From positions 46,506,970 through 46,570,969 of the forward strand of contig OX393579.1 of the NCBI GenBank assembly GCA_947652605.1: a DNA stretch of 64,000 bases, in the 5' to 3' direction. The translations under genes and the position numbers were made by a program. This stretch comes from Elmis aenea. Taxonomy: Eukaryota > Arthropoda > Insecta > Coleoptera > Elmidae. Each line of letters begins with the position of its first letter. The stretch's first letter is position 1. Below, one piece after another: positions 26,601 through 33,021 of this stretch. Under the pieces are notes generated by a model. That model was given only the letters and a program-made list of their open reading frames with translations. It did no database searches and was not told where the DNA came from.

Positions 26601-29600
26601 TAAGTTTTGTCGAACATAAAAGCGTCTTAACCGAAACAAATTCTTTATGACTTCTCGAAAATGTCCCGGTAGATTCGAAATTTCCTTCGGCATCCTTAGC
26701 AAAATATGGCACCGATAAATATCCACAGTTATGTAATTTATCTGGATCTTCGCATTTATAGATGAATAAATCGTGAACGCCGTCTTGCACTGTAGCACCT
26801 TCTTTATCCATGAGTCGAATAAATGAAAATCCAAATAGTTTCTTGTCATTCTTTTCCCTAGCTGTAATTTTAAAAAATGCTATTACAACAGTCAATCAGT
26901 GGTATAATTACAGCATAAGGGGCCCTTGTATATAAAATTAAATGGGACTACTTTTTGTAATTGTTTTAGGTCAAATTTTATATGAAAACATGCAGGTAAT
27001 GTCAGGGTGGCCTATTTTCGATGCCCATACAGGGTATCTCGGTTATTATCAGAGATAGAAAAAAACTAAATACGTAGTCTCGAGTTCTTTTTTCGAGAGA
27101 AATTCATTGCCGTAAACAGATTTTTGATATCTTTTTTAATTTTCGAAATATAGTCAAAAACCAATTTTTGACAATTTCTAAAATTGTTTAATATCTCGCT
27201 TAAACGAAAAGATAAAAAAAAACTTTAAAGACATTTTTTGCATGGTTTTTTGTCCTTAATAAGAAAGCGATTTTCATTTTTTTTTTACTCATATAAATTT
27301 CGATATATTACACCTAACTTTCCTATTTTAAATGGCACCCATAGTTGGCTTTGACATAAATCACTATCTTATTAAGGAAAAAAAAACATGCAAAAAATGA
27401 CTTAGAAGTTTTCCTCTATCTTTTCGTTTAAGCGAGATATTTAGCATTTTTGAAAATTGCCAAAAATCGGTTTTTGGCTATATTTCGAAAATTAAAAAAG
27501 ACATCAAAAATCTGCTTACGGCAATGAATTCCTCTCGAAAAAAGAAATCAAGACTACATGCTTAGTTTTTTTCTATCTCTGATAATAACCGAGATACCCT
27601 GTATGGGCATCGAAAATAATGTTCACGCAAGACTGTGGGTAATTACGCTGACAGCATTAACTTACTTGAGCAGTGCCTGTATTCAAAGCGGACATGAGCA
27701 CCAGCAAATTTATCAATCGGAAGAGTGAGCCTTATATTTTCTGCCCAAGAGGGGGCGTTATGATGGTAAATTATCATTGAATTGTACTCTGATGAACCCT
27801 CTAAGCCCGATGCTCCAAATATACAATTCTAAAACAAAAATAAACACAAATAAGATGTTATTATATTTAAAAGAAAAATACTTACTCGAACTATATTTTT
27901 CTCACTATCTAATACTAAAACTGTGACTTCAATGTTTTTTCCAGTCGATTTTCCACCTCTTTCGAAATCACCTTTGTCTAAGCAGAGGTATAGGTCGTTA
28001 CGAACGTCTCCCGGCATTATTACATCGGGAAATCCTAGCTTACTTGTTAGACTAATATTTTTGAACAGTAATGGAGTTTCTTCTTTGATGTGTTTTAATT
28101 CTCCGTGTAACATTTTAAGAGATAAAATTATTCCTAAAAACATCAAAATAAATATTAAGAAAATCGCGGTAGTTTGGAAAAACCATTTTTTACCATAATT
28201 AGGCTGACATGATAGAGCACTATATTTTCCTGATTGTCGAATAATTAGTTCATGAAGTTGATGATAATCTTTTTCTTCACCTTGGTAGACCTAAAAATAT
28301 CAAATTGTTAATATAATCTATCAAAATTTAGTTATTTTTCAAATTGTTGTTAAAATTGGATGCACTAGGGCAGTCTTTCTCAAAGTGTGGTCCGTGGACC
28401 CCTCGGGGTCCCTGAATTCTCCTGAAGGGGTCCTCTAAGCCTTTTATTGTGTTCAAAAATCATTCTAATCTTTGTGCCATGCTAATTAAAAACAAAATAC
28501 TGTCTACTAAGCAATTCATTGGTGTCCTCTGTAAGCTTTTAATTTTGGTAGGGGTCCTCATAGTAAAAAGTTTGAGAAACACTGCACTAGGGCATAGTTT
28601 GAGCAACTGTTTTGTTCTCTTTTGTTTTTAATTATTTTTAAATTTATTTAACCTTTTATAGCAACTGTTTTATGTTCACTTGTTTTACTATTATTGAATG
28701 TATTCGTTTCAAGTGATAAAAAAAATTGAGTAGAATTAAAAATATAAATTTTGTTCACATCCATTAAATCGAAGATGGTGACCGATATTCAAACACTAAA
28801 TGATCAACTTTCCTGTTAATTAACTTACTTTGAGGGTAAACTCCTTTTGTTCTGATTCTCCTTCTTTACCAACTAAAATATCACCTAAATTTTGCACAGC
28901 AACACCATGGGGTCTCTTGAAAACTTGGTGTACAACTGGGGTATTTTTTTCAGTCTTTTTTGAACTCTCAGAATACAGCATTTTTCCAATTCTTGTTACA
29001 TGAGCTATTATGAATATTTCTTTCGTGAGATCTGTATTACCTAAGTCCTGAAATTTTTTATAATCATGATTATCTTAACATTTCAAAACTTGATTATTGA
29101 GGAGTCGCTAGCGATTCCTGACCAAACAGAAATTTTAGCTCAACTTAGTTAAGAACAACGTGTTGATATTGAAACTACATTCTCAACTTTTGGCTAAATA
29201 TTTTCATTTTGTAATATATTTTTAAATGTGGGGTATTAATTAGACAGTGTATTTTTTCTAATGCAAAAAGTTATGGTTTATATTTCTAATTAAAGTTTGA
29301 GAAAATTTATATCTATATCATTGAATTAAATAACTATAATGGAAAATATTTAACAACTTCATAAAAGACAATTAAACAGTTATTACTTTAATGGAATATG
29401 CAACAGAGATTCACCTACATGACCGTTGACTAAAATAGACCAAGTAATTAGTTATAAAACAAGTTTTTGTGAGGTAAGTATATCTGATACCATGAGCTTT
29501 AAAACATCAGTATTTTGAAGTATTTCAAAGCTTTGAAAAATAATGATTAAACATAGTCAGTAGGTACTTAGTATGATAAACACGAAGGTATTACACTTAA

Positions 29601-31925
29601 TTAGTTCAAAATATCTACCCATTAAACGTTTTTTTGAGGTGTTCAAAGTATTTAAAACATCTCTTCATATAATAGGCTTGCAATTTTTTTTTTGTGGTAA
29701 AAAAGTTCTATTAAAAGCTCCATACTTCCCAAAACTGATAAACATACCTACTCCAAGGAATACATATATACTCCCAAATCGTTTAAAAATGGCTTAAAAC
29801 ATTTGTTACAGCTCTTCAAAGTTTTTAAAAATTTCTAAATCTTTAGTTTTGCATTTTTTTTTTGATAAACATTTGAAAGTTTTCTAGTTAACTTTATAAT
29901 TTTTGAATTTAGTATACACACTCCAAAGAATACATCTCTACTTTCTGTTCGTTCAAAAACGTCATAATTTTTTACAGCAGTTTAATTAAAATTATTGTAT
30001 TTTCCAGTGTAGTATAGAATAGAGTAAAGTGCCCTAATATGGAATACTTTTTTGTATTCGGCAATAATATTCACATTTATTCAACAAAATTTTGCGAAAC
30101 AAATTATAAGGAATTTGTAATGAATATGCTACACATTACTCGAATTCTGGTACGATATTACGGTAGATATTTCTTATATAGCTATTTTTTTTAAATGTTA
30201 CTACTATTCCATATTAAGACCCGGGGAACCTAATATGAAATACTAGGAGTTCTTAATATGGAATATAGAATTATATAGGAAATATACATTAAAATAAACA
30301 ACTGCTCATAGATTAATCTTTTATTTCTTTTTGATTTACGTTATTACTTAAACCAAACCAAAACTCTGTTATTTATGTAAATTAAATTATAATTCAAGTG
30401 TCATTCGAACTAAATGTTGATAATTTATTTATTTTTTACAGGTAGGACAATAGAATTGTTTTTTTTGCGTATTTTGCACATTTTTCGTCTGCCCATTTCT
30501 GACACTTTTGACACTGAACCCATATTGCTGTACTTAGTGACCATAATCATATTCATTAAAAGGCACCTCTATGTATTCCATATTAGGCATTTCAAAAATC
30601 GGTATATGTAAAACATGAAATGGTCCCAATCAAAATTTTGGTCTATTTAATTGAAATGTAAAGGCTCATGCTAAATAAACATGCAATAAAATATTTTGTC
30701 ATTTACCCTAGCATATAATATTTTGCACTGAAAGATTTAGCCTAAAAACTCAGTAGCACATCAAAAATATATTTGAATCTGTTATGTAATCTAGTGAATA
30801 TTTTTTAACTATTTTACATTTGGGGATGTGTGATCAATGTACAAATAGGTACATATACTTTTCAACGGATATCGCTTATTCATTGTCATAAAACTGATGT
30901 ATTCCATAATAGGTAACTGTTCCATATTAGGGCACTTTACTCTACCCTCGACCTAATTTTTTTTTTGAGCAAAAATTCGAAAGTTCTTCAATTGGTTTTT
31001 TGAAAATGCTACAAATACTTTAAAGAATGTCTGTTAGTATGCTAAAAGACCTCAAAGAAAAATTATTACAGCAGTTCCAAATTTTTGAATTATTTTCGTG
31101 TGTAGATACACCCAGCTACTGGTAAATTGCAAATTACTAATGAAAATAAAAAATTGTGGTAAGACTTACCGTAAAAATAGTACAATTGCTGTGTAATTTT
31201 TCAACGTAACTTGAAAAGCCTTCTTTGGATATCCTGACTAGGAAACGTTCCGAAATATATTTTTGTTTTTTGGCATCATACAGCGAAAAATAAATTTCAG
31301 TGTCTTCTCCAATGTGGTGACCAAAATCTCTCATGCAAAAATATAAATGATGAGTTAAAATTTTTCTTGATTCCTTTTTTCTTAATGTCCCTCTTGACTA
31401 CACAATAAAAATTCAAAATAAAAACGAAATATCTTAAATAAATACGCAAATTTTTTACTTTACATAAGTTATACTATAATTAAAACGCCGCCAAACGCAG
31501 GGATTCGAGTTTCTCAAGAACATGTTCCTGAAAATCGCGTACGACAATGCAGACATGCTAGTTACAGGGGAAACATTTAAAACAGATTAATTCATTTGCC
31601 ATTGCCGCACGAATTGACAGTACTGTAGTATTTCACAATTCATTTTATAAAATATAATAGCAAAAGAAATATTTACATACATAATTATCCACTAAGTTCT
31701 TAAAAAAAAATAACAAAGTTACGACGCATATTTATAAAGAATATTTTGATTACTAACATCTAACATAACTAAAATACTATGCTAATTATGTATTTTGAAC
31801 TTACCGATGCACCTTGAGAGTTTTCTGCACTTGAAACATGGACACTAAATAGTTCAACAACAGACATGGAATCAGGATCTACCATTTCAGCACCCTGTCT
31901 TGGCACTAGGTCCAACCCCAATTTT
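5069..31925 (-). CDS. Sponge, DOCK3/DOCK4-type Rac/Rap guanine nucleotide exchange factor (5' partial)
   Basis: Twenty-five exons on the minus strand join with matching phases into about 1,851 codons and a stop. DOCK proteins activate small GTPases at the membrane: DHR-1 binds phosphoinositides, DHR-2 catalyses nucleotide exchange, and ELMO partners bind the N-terminus. In Drosophila Spg acts in morphogenesis and binds Crk. Visible residues: pre-DHR-1 1-250; DHR-1 about 255-449 ([27 protein letters not shown]); helical region 450-1040; DHR-2 about 1040-1474 ([30 protein letters not shown]); proline-rich tail 1475-1851. [16 protein letters not shown] and FERGGKS-KNIEV match DOCK3/4 rather than DOCK1/2/5, so this is spg and not myoblast city. 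The SH3 domain and start codon, perhaps 150-180 residues, are missing upstream. No frameshift or internal stop was found. Codons are AT-biased like the rest of the window. Confidence 0.95.
5617..6014 (-). other. Intron, 398 bp
   Basis: AT-rich with GTAAGT-type donor and CACAG acceptor. I recognise no element in it. Confidence 0.8.
6015..6208 (-). CDS. spg exon: proline-rich tail with two SH3-binding motifs
   Basis: The acceptor TTTTACAG is followed by 64 full codons between two split codons. It contains [14 protein letters not shown] and APPLPPRAH, both class-II-like PxxPx(K/R) motifs. Human DOCK3/4 have the comparable PPALPPKP. It joins the last exon in phase 1. Confidence 0.92.
6450..7862. 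mobile_element. hAT-like element remnant in spg intron
   Basis: Inward-facing ends AGTGGCACATAA (near 6453) and, on the minus strand from 7862, CAGTGGCGCATTATCC resemble hAT termini. Inside, GGGCCAGTCAAGTGG occurs as a direct repeat at 6604 and 7580, each followed by similar sequence including AAAATGGCAT/AAAATAGCAT, and GGGGGCCCC tracts lie next to the ends. No transposase is readable. It is either one hAT element with an internal duplication or two overlapping copies; a target duplication was not clear. Confidence 0.45.
8451..8973. mobile_element. Fold-back element, GACGTCTCCTTTCG family
   Basis: Left end TACAAGGTGTTTTTTAAATATTGCGAA and right end (inverted) TATAGGGTGTTTCTTAAATATTGCGAA. Both arms include GACGTCTCCTTTCG followed by a GTTAC block, and G-rich tracts (GGGGGG and CCCCCCCCC). 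Arms are about 150 bp. A partial relative lies at 47774-48120. Confidence 0.75.
9127..9338 (-). CDS. spg exon: tail segment
   Basis: The acceptor TTTATTAG is followed by 70 codons and a split Arg codon. Sequence is Asn/Pro/Ser-rich and includes [10 protein letters not shown], another PxxPxR-like site, and [10 protein letters not shown]. It is probably disordered and was recognised by phase continuity between its neighbours. Confidence 0.9.
9339..10006 (-). other. Intron, 668 bp
   Basis: Very AT-rich; no element or conserved structure seen. Confidence 0.75.
10007..10187 (-). CDS. spg exon: first part of the C-terminal tail
   Basis: It completes a split Asn codon and gives 60 codons, beginning [11 protein letters not shown] (a PxxP motif with a basic end). 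It then has Gly/Ser-rich sequence and a Tyr-containing stretch [14 protein letters not shown]. It ends phase 0 at a GTAAAT donor. Confidence 0.9.
10664..10896. mobile_element. hAT MITE with perfect 8-bp target duplication
   Basis: Termini CAGTATTTCCCAAACTTTTG and (inverted) CAGTGTTTCCCAAAGTG. The 8-bp duplication CCCTAGAG occurs at 10656-10663 and 10897-10904. The element is 233 bp and non-coding. It lies in the spg intron 10188-12134. Confidence 0.88.
10920..11935 (+). mobile_element. RTE-like LINE relic, internally deleted
   Basis: In the plus frame parts read as a non-LTR retrotransposon [18 protein letters not shown] near 11213, NYFKELL near 11520, and [15 protein letters not shown] near 11670 (the start of the RT domain). 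It then jumps directly to a C-terminal piece resembling [14 protein letters not shown] near 11795. Several stops and frameshifts are present and the RT catalytic core is absent. The minus-strand open frames across it are antisense shadows. Confidence 0.7.
12135..12286 (-). CDS. spg exon: end of DHR-2
   Basis: Fifty codons plus a split codon. [20 protein letters not shown] and [10 protein letters not shown] match the last helices of DOCK DHR-2 (compare LGVGLAVHEKFVHPEMRPLH in DOCK4). A basic Ser-containing stretch at the end starts the tail. Confidence 0.95.
12348..12701 (-). CDS. spg exon: DHR-2 catalytic lobe C
   Basis: This 118-codon exon contains [18 protein letters not shown] and [19 protein letters not shown]. 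The latter aligns with the nucleotide-sensor region of DOCK proteins; the Val before QGG (visible residue 1384) corresponds by alignment from memory to the conserved sensor valine. Key residues look intact, so an active exchange factor is expected. A 61-bp intron separates it from the next exon. Confidence 0.96.
13005..13182. mobile_element. hAT-type MITE with 8-bp target duplication
   Basis: Left CAGGGCTGGATTAACCAATAG, right (inverted) CATTGCCAGATTAACCC. ATTATGAT is duplicated exactly at 12997-13004 and 13183-13190. The element is 178 bp and non-coding, in the intron 12702-13357. Confidence 0.8.
13358..13524 (-). CDS. spg exon: DHR-2 segment
   Basis: It completes a split Phe codon and continues 55 codons. 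It contains [27 protein letters not shown] and RPIHKG-DKENEIK, aligning closely to DOCK4 VTPIPDYV, VKSFYRVNNVRKFRYDRPFHKG. Donor GTAAGA. Confidence 0.96.
13618..14470. mobile_element. Fold-back element, near-perfect palindrome
   Basis: Ends TACAAGGTGTCCCACAAGGTATGCC and inverted TACAGGGTGTCCCACAAGGTATGCC. Each arm is about 410 bp and the unpaired centre near 14015-14055 is only tens of bases. The arms share TTTTTACCAATAATAA, ATTTGGGCACTTTT and the AAACGGTAAGAGATACAGAG block. It is non-coding, in the intron 13525-15316. Confidence 0.85.
14603..15250. mobile_element. Fold-back element related to the one at 2777
   Basis: Ends TACAGGGTGTTTGAAATGCGAG and inverted TACAGGGTGTTTGAAATTCGAG. Inside each end lie ATGGGGGTCTCGC/ATGGGAATCTCGC, a CTATAATAGCTAGA block and TTTGGCAAAGTTGCTAAATTTGGTG, the same order as in the 2777-4267 arms. 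The two halves meet near 14915 with no HTH-coding centre. It lies in the same intron as 13618-14470. Confidence 0.82.
15317..15458 (-). CDS. spg exon: DHR-2 segment
   Basis: 47 codons plus a split codon: [34 protein letters not shown]. It aligns with DOCK4 NKEYVCRGHDYERLEAF and FPQAVAMQHPNHPDDAI. The donor is CAAT|GTATCC, a less usual GTATCC site. Confidence 0.95.
15549..15743 (-). CDS. spg exon: DHR-2 segment
   Basis: 65 codons, phase 0 at both ends. It contains [23 protein letters not shown], and [17 protein letters not shown], which matches the strongly conserved EPEFFRVGFYGRKFP of DOCK3/4. A 50-bp intron precedes it, the shortest seen here. Confidence 0.96.
15794..16036 (-). CDS. spg exon: DHR-2 lobe A
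   Basis: 81 codons, phase 0 at both ends, acceptor [29 protein letters not shown] and [19 protein letters not shown] are diagnostic for the start of DOCK DHR-2. The exon ends HFDRGK, equivalent to HYFNKGK. Confidence 0.96.
16096..16258 (-). CDS. spg exon: entry into DHR-2
   Basis: One split Ile codon plus 54 codons: [20 protein letters not shown] followed by RMSCTFNLL, matching DOCK4 SVTRLMERLLDYRDCMKGEE and IGCTVNLM. Compared with mammalian DOCK4 the segment just before it is shorter, as in DOCK1. Confidence 0.96.
16303..17248. mobile_element. Degraded fold-back element with a smaller palindrome inside
   Basis: Left TACAGAGTGTTACACTATATT, right (inverted) TGCAAGGTGTTATACTTTTATT. The arms share the block around AAGAGCTACAGACTTGGTTAAATGG. 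The centre contains another inverted pair at 16551-16587 and 16755-16793 (ATCGCACCCTGGCAAG...GTGACACAACTC), which looks like an independent small insertion. Arm identity is clearly lower than in the 2777 element, so it is probably older. Confidence 0.6.
17249..18120. other. Intronic AT-rich stretch
   Basis: No gene, repeat or conserved motif recognised between the fold-back element and the LINE relic. Confidence 0.6.
18150..19495 (+). mobile_element. RTE-like LINE relic, RT core deleted
   Basis: The plus strand reads as a non-LTR retrotransposon polyprotein: [18 protein letters not shown] (18171), [11 protein letters not shown] (18370), [17 protein letters not shown] (18613), [12 protein letters not shown] (18803), DLEKAFDKI (18906). 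It then skips to [19 protein letters not shown] (19035), [18 protein letters not shown] (19204) and [17 protein letters not shown] (19312). The catalytic FADD motif is missing. It ends in AAATAAAAATAAATG. A sister fragment with the missing part is at 38655-39640. It lies antisense to spg in an intron. Confidence 0.8.
19508..19742 (-). CDS. spg exon: helical region before DHR-2
   Basis: It completes a split Gly codon, then 77 codons. [33 protein letters not shown] and [15 protein letters not shown] match DOCK4 (HFIPGMIGPFLGVTLVPQPE, GNFKQVEAELIDKLD) almost word for word. The donor GTAAGTA is about 10 bp from the end of the LINE insertion. Confidence 0.97.
19798..19957 (-). CDS. spg exon: helical region
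   Basis: 53 codons plus a split codon: [37 protein letters not shown]. It aligns with DOCK4 VWNSYFSLAVLFINQPSLQLE and KYGDMRVMMAYELFSMWQNLG. Introns of 55 and 63 bp flank it. Confidence 0.97.
20021..20305 (-). CDS. spg exon: helical region
   Basis: 95 codons, phase 0 at both ends. It begins [19 protein letters not shown] and has [17 protein letters not shown] and [18 protein letters not shown], equivalent to DOCK4 ELKEFLLKIFCVFRNLM and VFPRDWMVMRLLTSNII. Donor GAG|GTATTT. Confidence 0.96.
20693..20907. mobile_element. hAT-type MITE
   Basis: Ends CAGTGTTTCTCAAAGTGTAG and inverted CAGTGTTTCTCAAACTTTTTG; 215 bp. It is the same family as 28371-28584, sharing GTGGACCCCT-GGTCC and GAAGGGGTCC. No clean 8-bp duplication is visible around this copy. 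Confidence 0.8.
20930..22480. repeat. ~70-bp tandem repeat array with higher-order structure
   Basis: About 22 diverged units of roughly 66-72 bp. Each carries TTTGTAATATTTGCAAAAT, ATTGTTGTTTGTGGCC, then AGGTC-TATTTTGAATTTTTAATGATTATTA in most units. Five-unit blocks are themselves repeated: the marker GTTCAATCTCTTACATTTCTAATCATT follows GTGGCCTA at about 21257, 21601 and 21935, giving a ~340-bp higher-order period. The array lies within one spg intron, has no reading frame, and is too diverged at the ends to fix exact borders. Confidence 0.9.
22634..22887 (-). CDS. spg exon: helical region
   Basis: It completes a split Glu codon, then 84 codons: [48 protein letters not shown]. It aligns with DOCK4 LLPVVLHHIHLHLRQQKELL, CSGILGSIFSIV, LLDVLLQTLLTIMSKS. 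Donor GTGAGT. Confidence 0.95.
23014..23200 (-). CDS. spg exon: helical region
   Basis: 62 codons plus a split codon: [29 protein letters not shown] and [16 protein letters not shown], equivalent to DOCK4 AALLNSFPTIFDELLQMF, VRGTLGSMP and KLQSIARTVDSRLFS. The preceding intron is 59 bp. Confidence 0.95.
23260..23503 (-). CDS. spg exon: helical region
   Basis: It completes a split Lys codon, then 81 codons. [20 protein letters not shown] and [19 protein letters not shown] match DOCK4 ALEYLFKFIVQSRILYSRAT closely. Ends phase 0. Confidence 0.96.
23659..24250 (-). pseudogene. Truncated IS630/Tc1-type transposon with transposase relic
   Basis: Minus-strand pieces read as a transposase: RILFSDE near 24110-24130, then [14 protein letters not shown] near 24005-24040 (the second DDE-core Asp region, QQDGA-H), then a frameshifted stretch to [13 protein letters not shown]. 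The terminus at 23659 is TACAGGATGGGCCATAAATTGC, like the TIR of the element at 56888. A large part between the two core motifs is deleted and the other terminus is lost. It is antisense to nothing: same strand as spg, in the intron 23504-26241. Confidence 0.6.
24378..25206. mobile_element. Fold-back element related to the one at 2777
   Basis: Left TACTGGGTGATTCAAATTCGAGGG, right (inverted) TACAGGATGATTCAAATTCGAGGG. Subterminal block CCATGGGGATCTCGCTTGTTACTGAAGATAGAGGGTAGG is mirrored at 25135-25180. Arms run about 390 bp each and close near 24790. Open frames in the arms are mirror copies of each other and not genes. Confidence 0.85.
25430..26060. mobile_element. Fold-back element, GGCGGAAGCGC family
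   Basis: Ends TACAGGGTGTGTATAAATTGGCGG and inverted TACAGGGTGTGTAGAAATTGGCGG. The arms share AGCGCTACAC-TG-CGATGTTCTTCGTAAAATTCTAAGTCGAAAATC. The outer ~120 bp pair very well; the centre (about 25560-25960) does not obviously pair. No coding relic recognised. Confidence 0.78.
26242..26533 (-). CDS. spg exon: just after DHR-1
   Basis: It completes a split Val codon; 96 codons and a split Lys codon. It contains [37 protein letters not shown] and [20 protein letters not shown], closely matching DOCK3/4 DLLALLKWKAFPDRIMDVL and HFRPVMDTYIQKHFAGAL. Confidence 0.97.
26592..26861 (-). CDS. spg exon: second half of DHR-1
   Basis: Split Thr, 89 codons, split Val. [45 protein letters not shown] and [10 protein letters not shown] follow DOCK3/4 GEKKLFGFAFSTLMRDDG, IHELYVYKCDEN, ALYLGLPC, QLSSTKLTQN. 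A 58-bp intron follows. Confidence 0.97.
27002..27617. mobile_element. Fold-back element, CGATGCCCATACAGGG family
   Basis: Left CAGGGTGGCCTATTTTCGATGCCC; the right arm mirrors TTTTCGATGCCCATACAGGGTATCTCGGTTATTATCAGAGATAG at about 27555-27617, but its outermost bases are changed (AATGTTCAC). Arms are about 290 bp. It is the same family as the larger copy at 42152-43340 and lies in the intron 26862-27665. Confidence 0.8.
27666..27828 (-). CDS. spg exon: middle of DHR-1
   Basis: 54 codons plus a split codon: [39 protein letters not shown], equal in pattern to DOCK3/4 SFVLYHNNSPRWAEIIKLPI and FRGSHLRFEFRHCSTKDKG. Acceptor TTTGTTTTAG. Confidence 0.97.
27886..28133 (-). CDS. spg exon: start of DHR-1
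   Basis: Split Gly, 82 codons: [69 protein letters not shown] and GDFERGGKS are the diagnostic DOCK3/4 signatures. It is separated from the upstream exon by a 60-bp intron whose length and frame would allow read-through. Confidence 0.98.
28194..28290 (-). CDS. spg exon: linker before DHR-1
   Basis: 32 codons plus a split Gly codon. [19 protein letters not shown] and SGKYSALS follow DOCK4 VYTCNNESEWSQIHENIIRK and SSAKYSAPS. The donor ATG|GTAAAA is weak at position +5. Confidence 0.92.
28371..28584. mobile_element. hAT MITE with perfect 8-bp target duplication
   Basis: Ends CAGTCTTTCTCAAAGTGTGG and inverted CAGTGTTTCTCAAACTTTTTAC. CACTAGGG is duplicated exactly at 28363-28370 and 28585-28592. 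214 bp, same family as 20693-20907. It lies in the intron 28291-28828. Confidence 0.9.
28829..29047 (-). CDS. spg exon: region between SH3 and DHR-1
   Basis: 73 codons, phase 0 at both ends. [19 protein letters not shown] and [18 protein letters not shown] match DOCK3/4 MKRDLYIVAHVIRIGRMLL and RRPYGCAVLSILDVLQ. Confidence 0.97.
29048..30019. other. Intronic stretch with diverged direct repeats
   Basis: About 970 bp, AT-rich. Similar segments recur near 29590-29760 and 29800-29960 (for example GTTTAAAAATGGC-type and TACTCCAA(G/A)GAATACAT at 29750 and 29925, again near 31000), suggesting old segmental repeats. No gene seen. Confidence 0.4.
30020..30944. mobile_element. Unclassified TIR element with AATATGGAA repeats
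   Basis: TIRs TAGAGTAAAGTGCCCTAATA and inverted TAGAGTAAAGTGCCCTAATA (about 26 bp, then diverging). Variants of CC(A)TATTA-TTCCATATTAG recur inside at about 30205, 30255, 30575, so the terminal motif is also subterminally repeated. 925 bp; no transposase readable (the frame at 30414-30611 has no known motif). Superfamily unknown; a TA duplication is possible. Confidence 0.65.
31170..31397 (-). CDS. spg exon: region between SH3 and DHR-1
   Basis: 76 codons, phase 0 at both ends. [40 protein letters not shown] and LHSNCTIFT match DOCK3/4 [33 protein letters not shown]. The frame remains open upstream through the basic start [12 protein letters not shown]. Confidence 0.97.
31398..31804 (-). other. 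Intron, 407 bp
   Basis: AT-rich; nothing recognised. Confidence 0.7.
31805..31925 (-). CDS. spg, most upstream exon recognised
   Basis: One base of a split codon plus 40 codons. [20 protein letters not shown] then [15 protein letters not shown]4 has [31 protein letters not shown]. The upstream exon must end with two bases of a codon; I could not find it. Acceptor TTGTTACAG, donor GGTAAG. Confidence 0.95.
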
Positions 31926-32261
31926 CTGTAACAATAAAAAAATCACAAATTAAGCTAGTGGCACATTTAAACGAGTTAAAATAAAAGTCTAGTTTGTTTT
32001 TTTTTATTATTTACTTTTGAATCTTCACTTATAACTAACAATGTTCTGTGGATTCAAAAAAATATACGATTCATCAAGAAGAACATGTGGATTTTGGAAA
32101 CCGTTAGAGCCTTATGGATGGTTAAATTACCAAATAAATGTGTTATCAATTTAATCCTCCAATGAGTTTCATGTTTTTCTTGATAAATCAATGATAGGTA
32201 CATCCTAAATGTTTTAAAAATTTTAAGAGGAGAAAAACAGGTCGGGGGGATACTGACCAGG

Positions 32262-32936
32262 GAAGATCACGATACATTGTTGCTAGAATTTGATTAAGGC
32301 CGTGTTTATTGCATCAAGAACCTCAAAACTAAATGTTTTGCAGAGTTATACGTGCCACTGGCCATTTTCTTCGGAGAAATAGGGAAAACACTGAAAAGTT
32401 GAATAATAAAAGTAATTTTTGCGATCGCGTTGGCCATGAAACCGTCAGACACAAAATCTAAATTTTTCTATTTACCAATGCGCGCATCCTTTGCAAGTAA
32501 AATGGTGCAAGGTTTTTGAAAAAATCTTAAACGTTTGTAAAAACGGTTTGCCCTATGTTAAACGCCTGTGCAAGTCGCATAGATATAGTTATAACAGATA
32601 TACCACAACTTCTTAAATCATAGCGCTTATGCAGGGGTTTCGTTTTTGACGTTTTTCTCCGAAACCGTTCAAGATTTTTTCAAAAACTTTGCACCATTTT
32701 ACTTGCAAAGGATGCGCGTATCGGTAAATAGAAGAATTTCGATTTTATCTCTGACGGTTTCATGGCCAACGCGATCGCAAAAATGACTTTTTTATACCAA
32801 TTTTTCAGTTTTTTCCCTATTTTTCCGAAGCAAATGGCCAGTGGTACGTATAATTCTGGAAAACATTTAGTTTTGATGTTCTTGATCTAATAAATACAGC
32901 CTTAATCAAATTCTAGCAACAACGTATCGTGACCCT
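32262..32936. mobile_element. Long palindromic element with atypical ends
   Basis: ATCACGATACATTGTTGCTAGAATTTGATTAAGGC at the left is mirrored at 32900-32936. Both arms share CAAATGGCCAGTGG/GCCACTGGCCATTTT, GCGATCGCGTTGGCCATGAAACCGTCAG and TTTGCAAGTAAAATGGTGCAA. Arms are about 290 bp around a ~100-bp centre. The ends do not begin TACAGGG, so it may be an old fold-back element whose termini have decayed or another family. Confidence 0.75.
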
Positions 32937-33021
32937 TCCTAATGAGAATATTTTGATAGATAATTATGACGAAAAATATACGAAAAATATTTATCAGTTT
33001 TCCAGTTTAAATGGCATAAGA

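Noticed and set aside
26238..26849. 203-codon open frame on the minus strand, the longest in the window
   Set aside because: Its first half is exon 26592-26861 in a wrong frame, then intron; only the second half is in the real spg frame. Splice phases and homology support two exons.
26572..26895. Start codon at 26895 for a short gene
   Set aside because: It is spg exon 26592-26861 extended into the intron; the acceptor at 26862 and phase continuity show an internal exon.
29573..29797. Plus frame of 74 codons in an spg intron
   Set aside because: It is AT-rich with no motif and overlaps diverged direct repeats.
5069..31925. Identity as myoblast city (DOCK1/2/5 type)
   Set aside because: The DHR-1 signatures [10 protein letters not shown] and GDFERGGKS and the [11 protein letters not shown] segment fit DOCK3/4; DOCK1/2/5 have GFPEIIMPGD, GDFDKGSK and a different segment.
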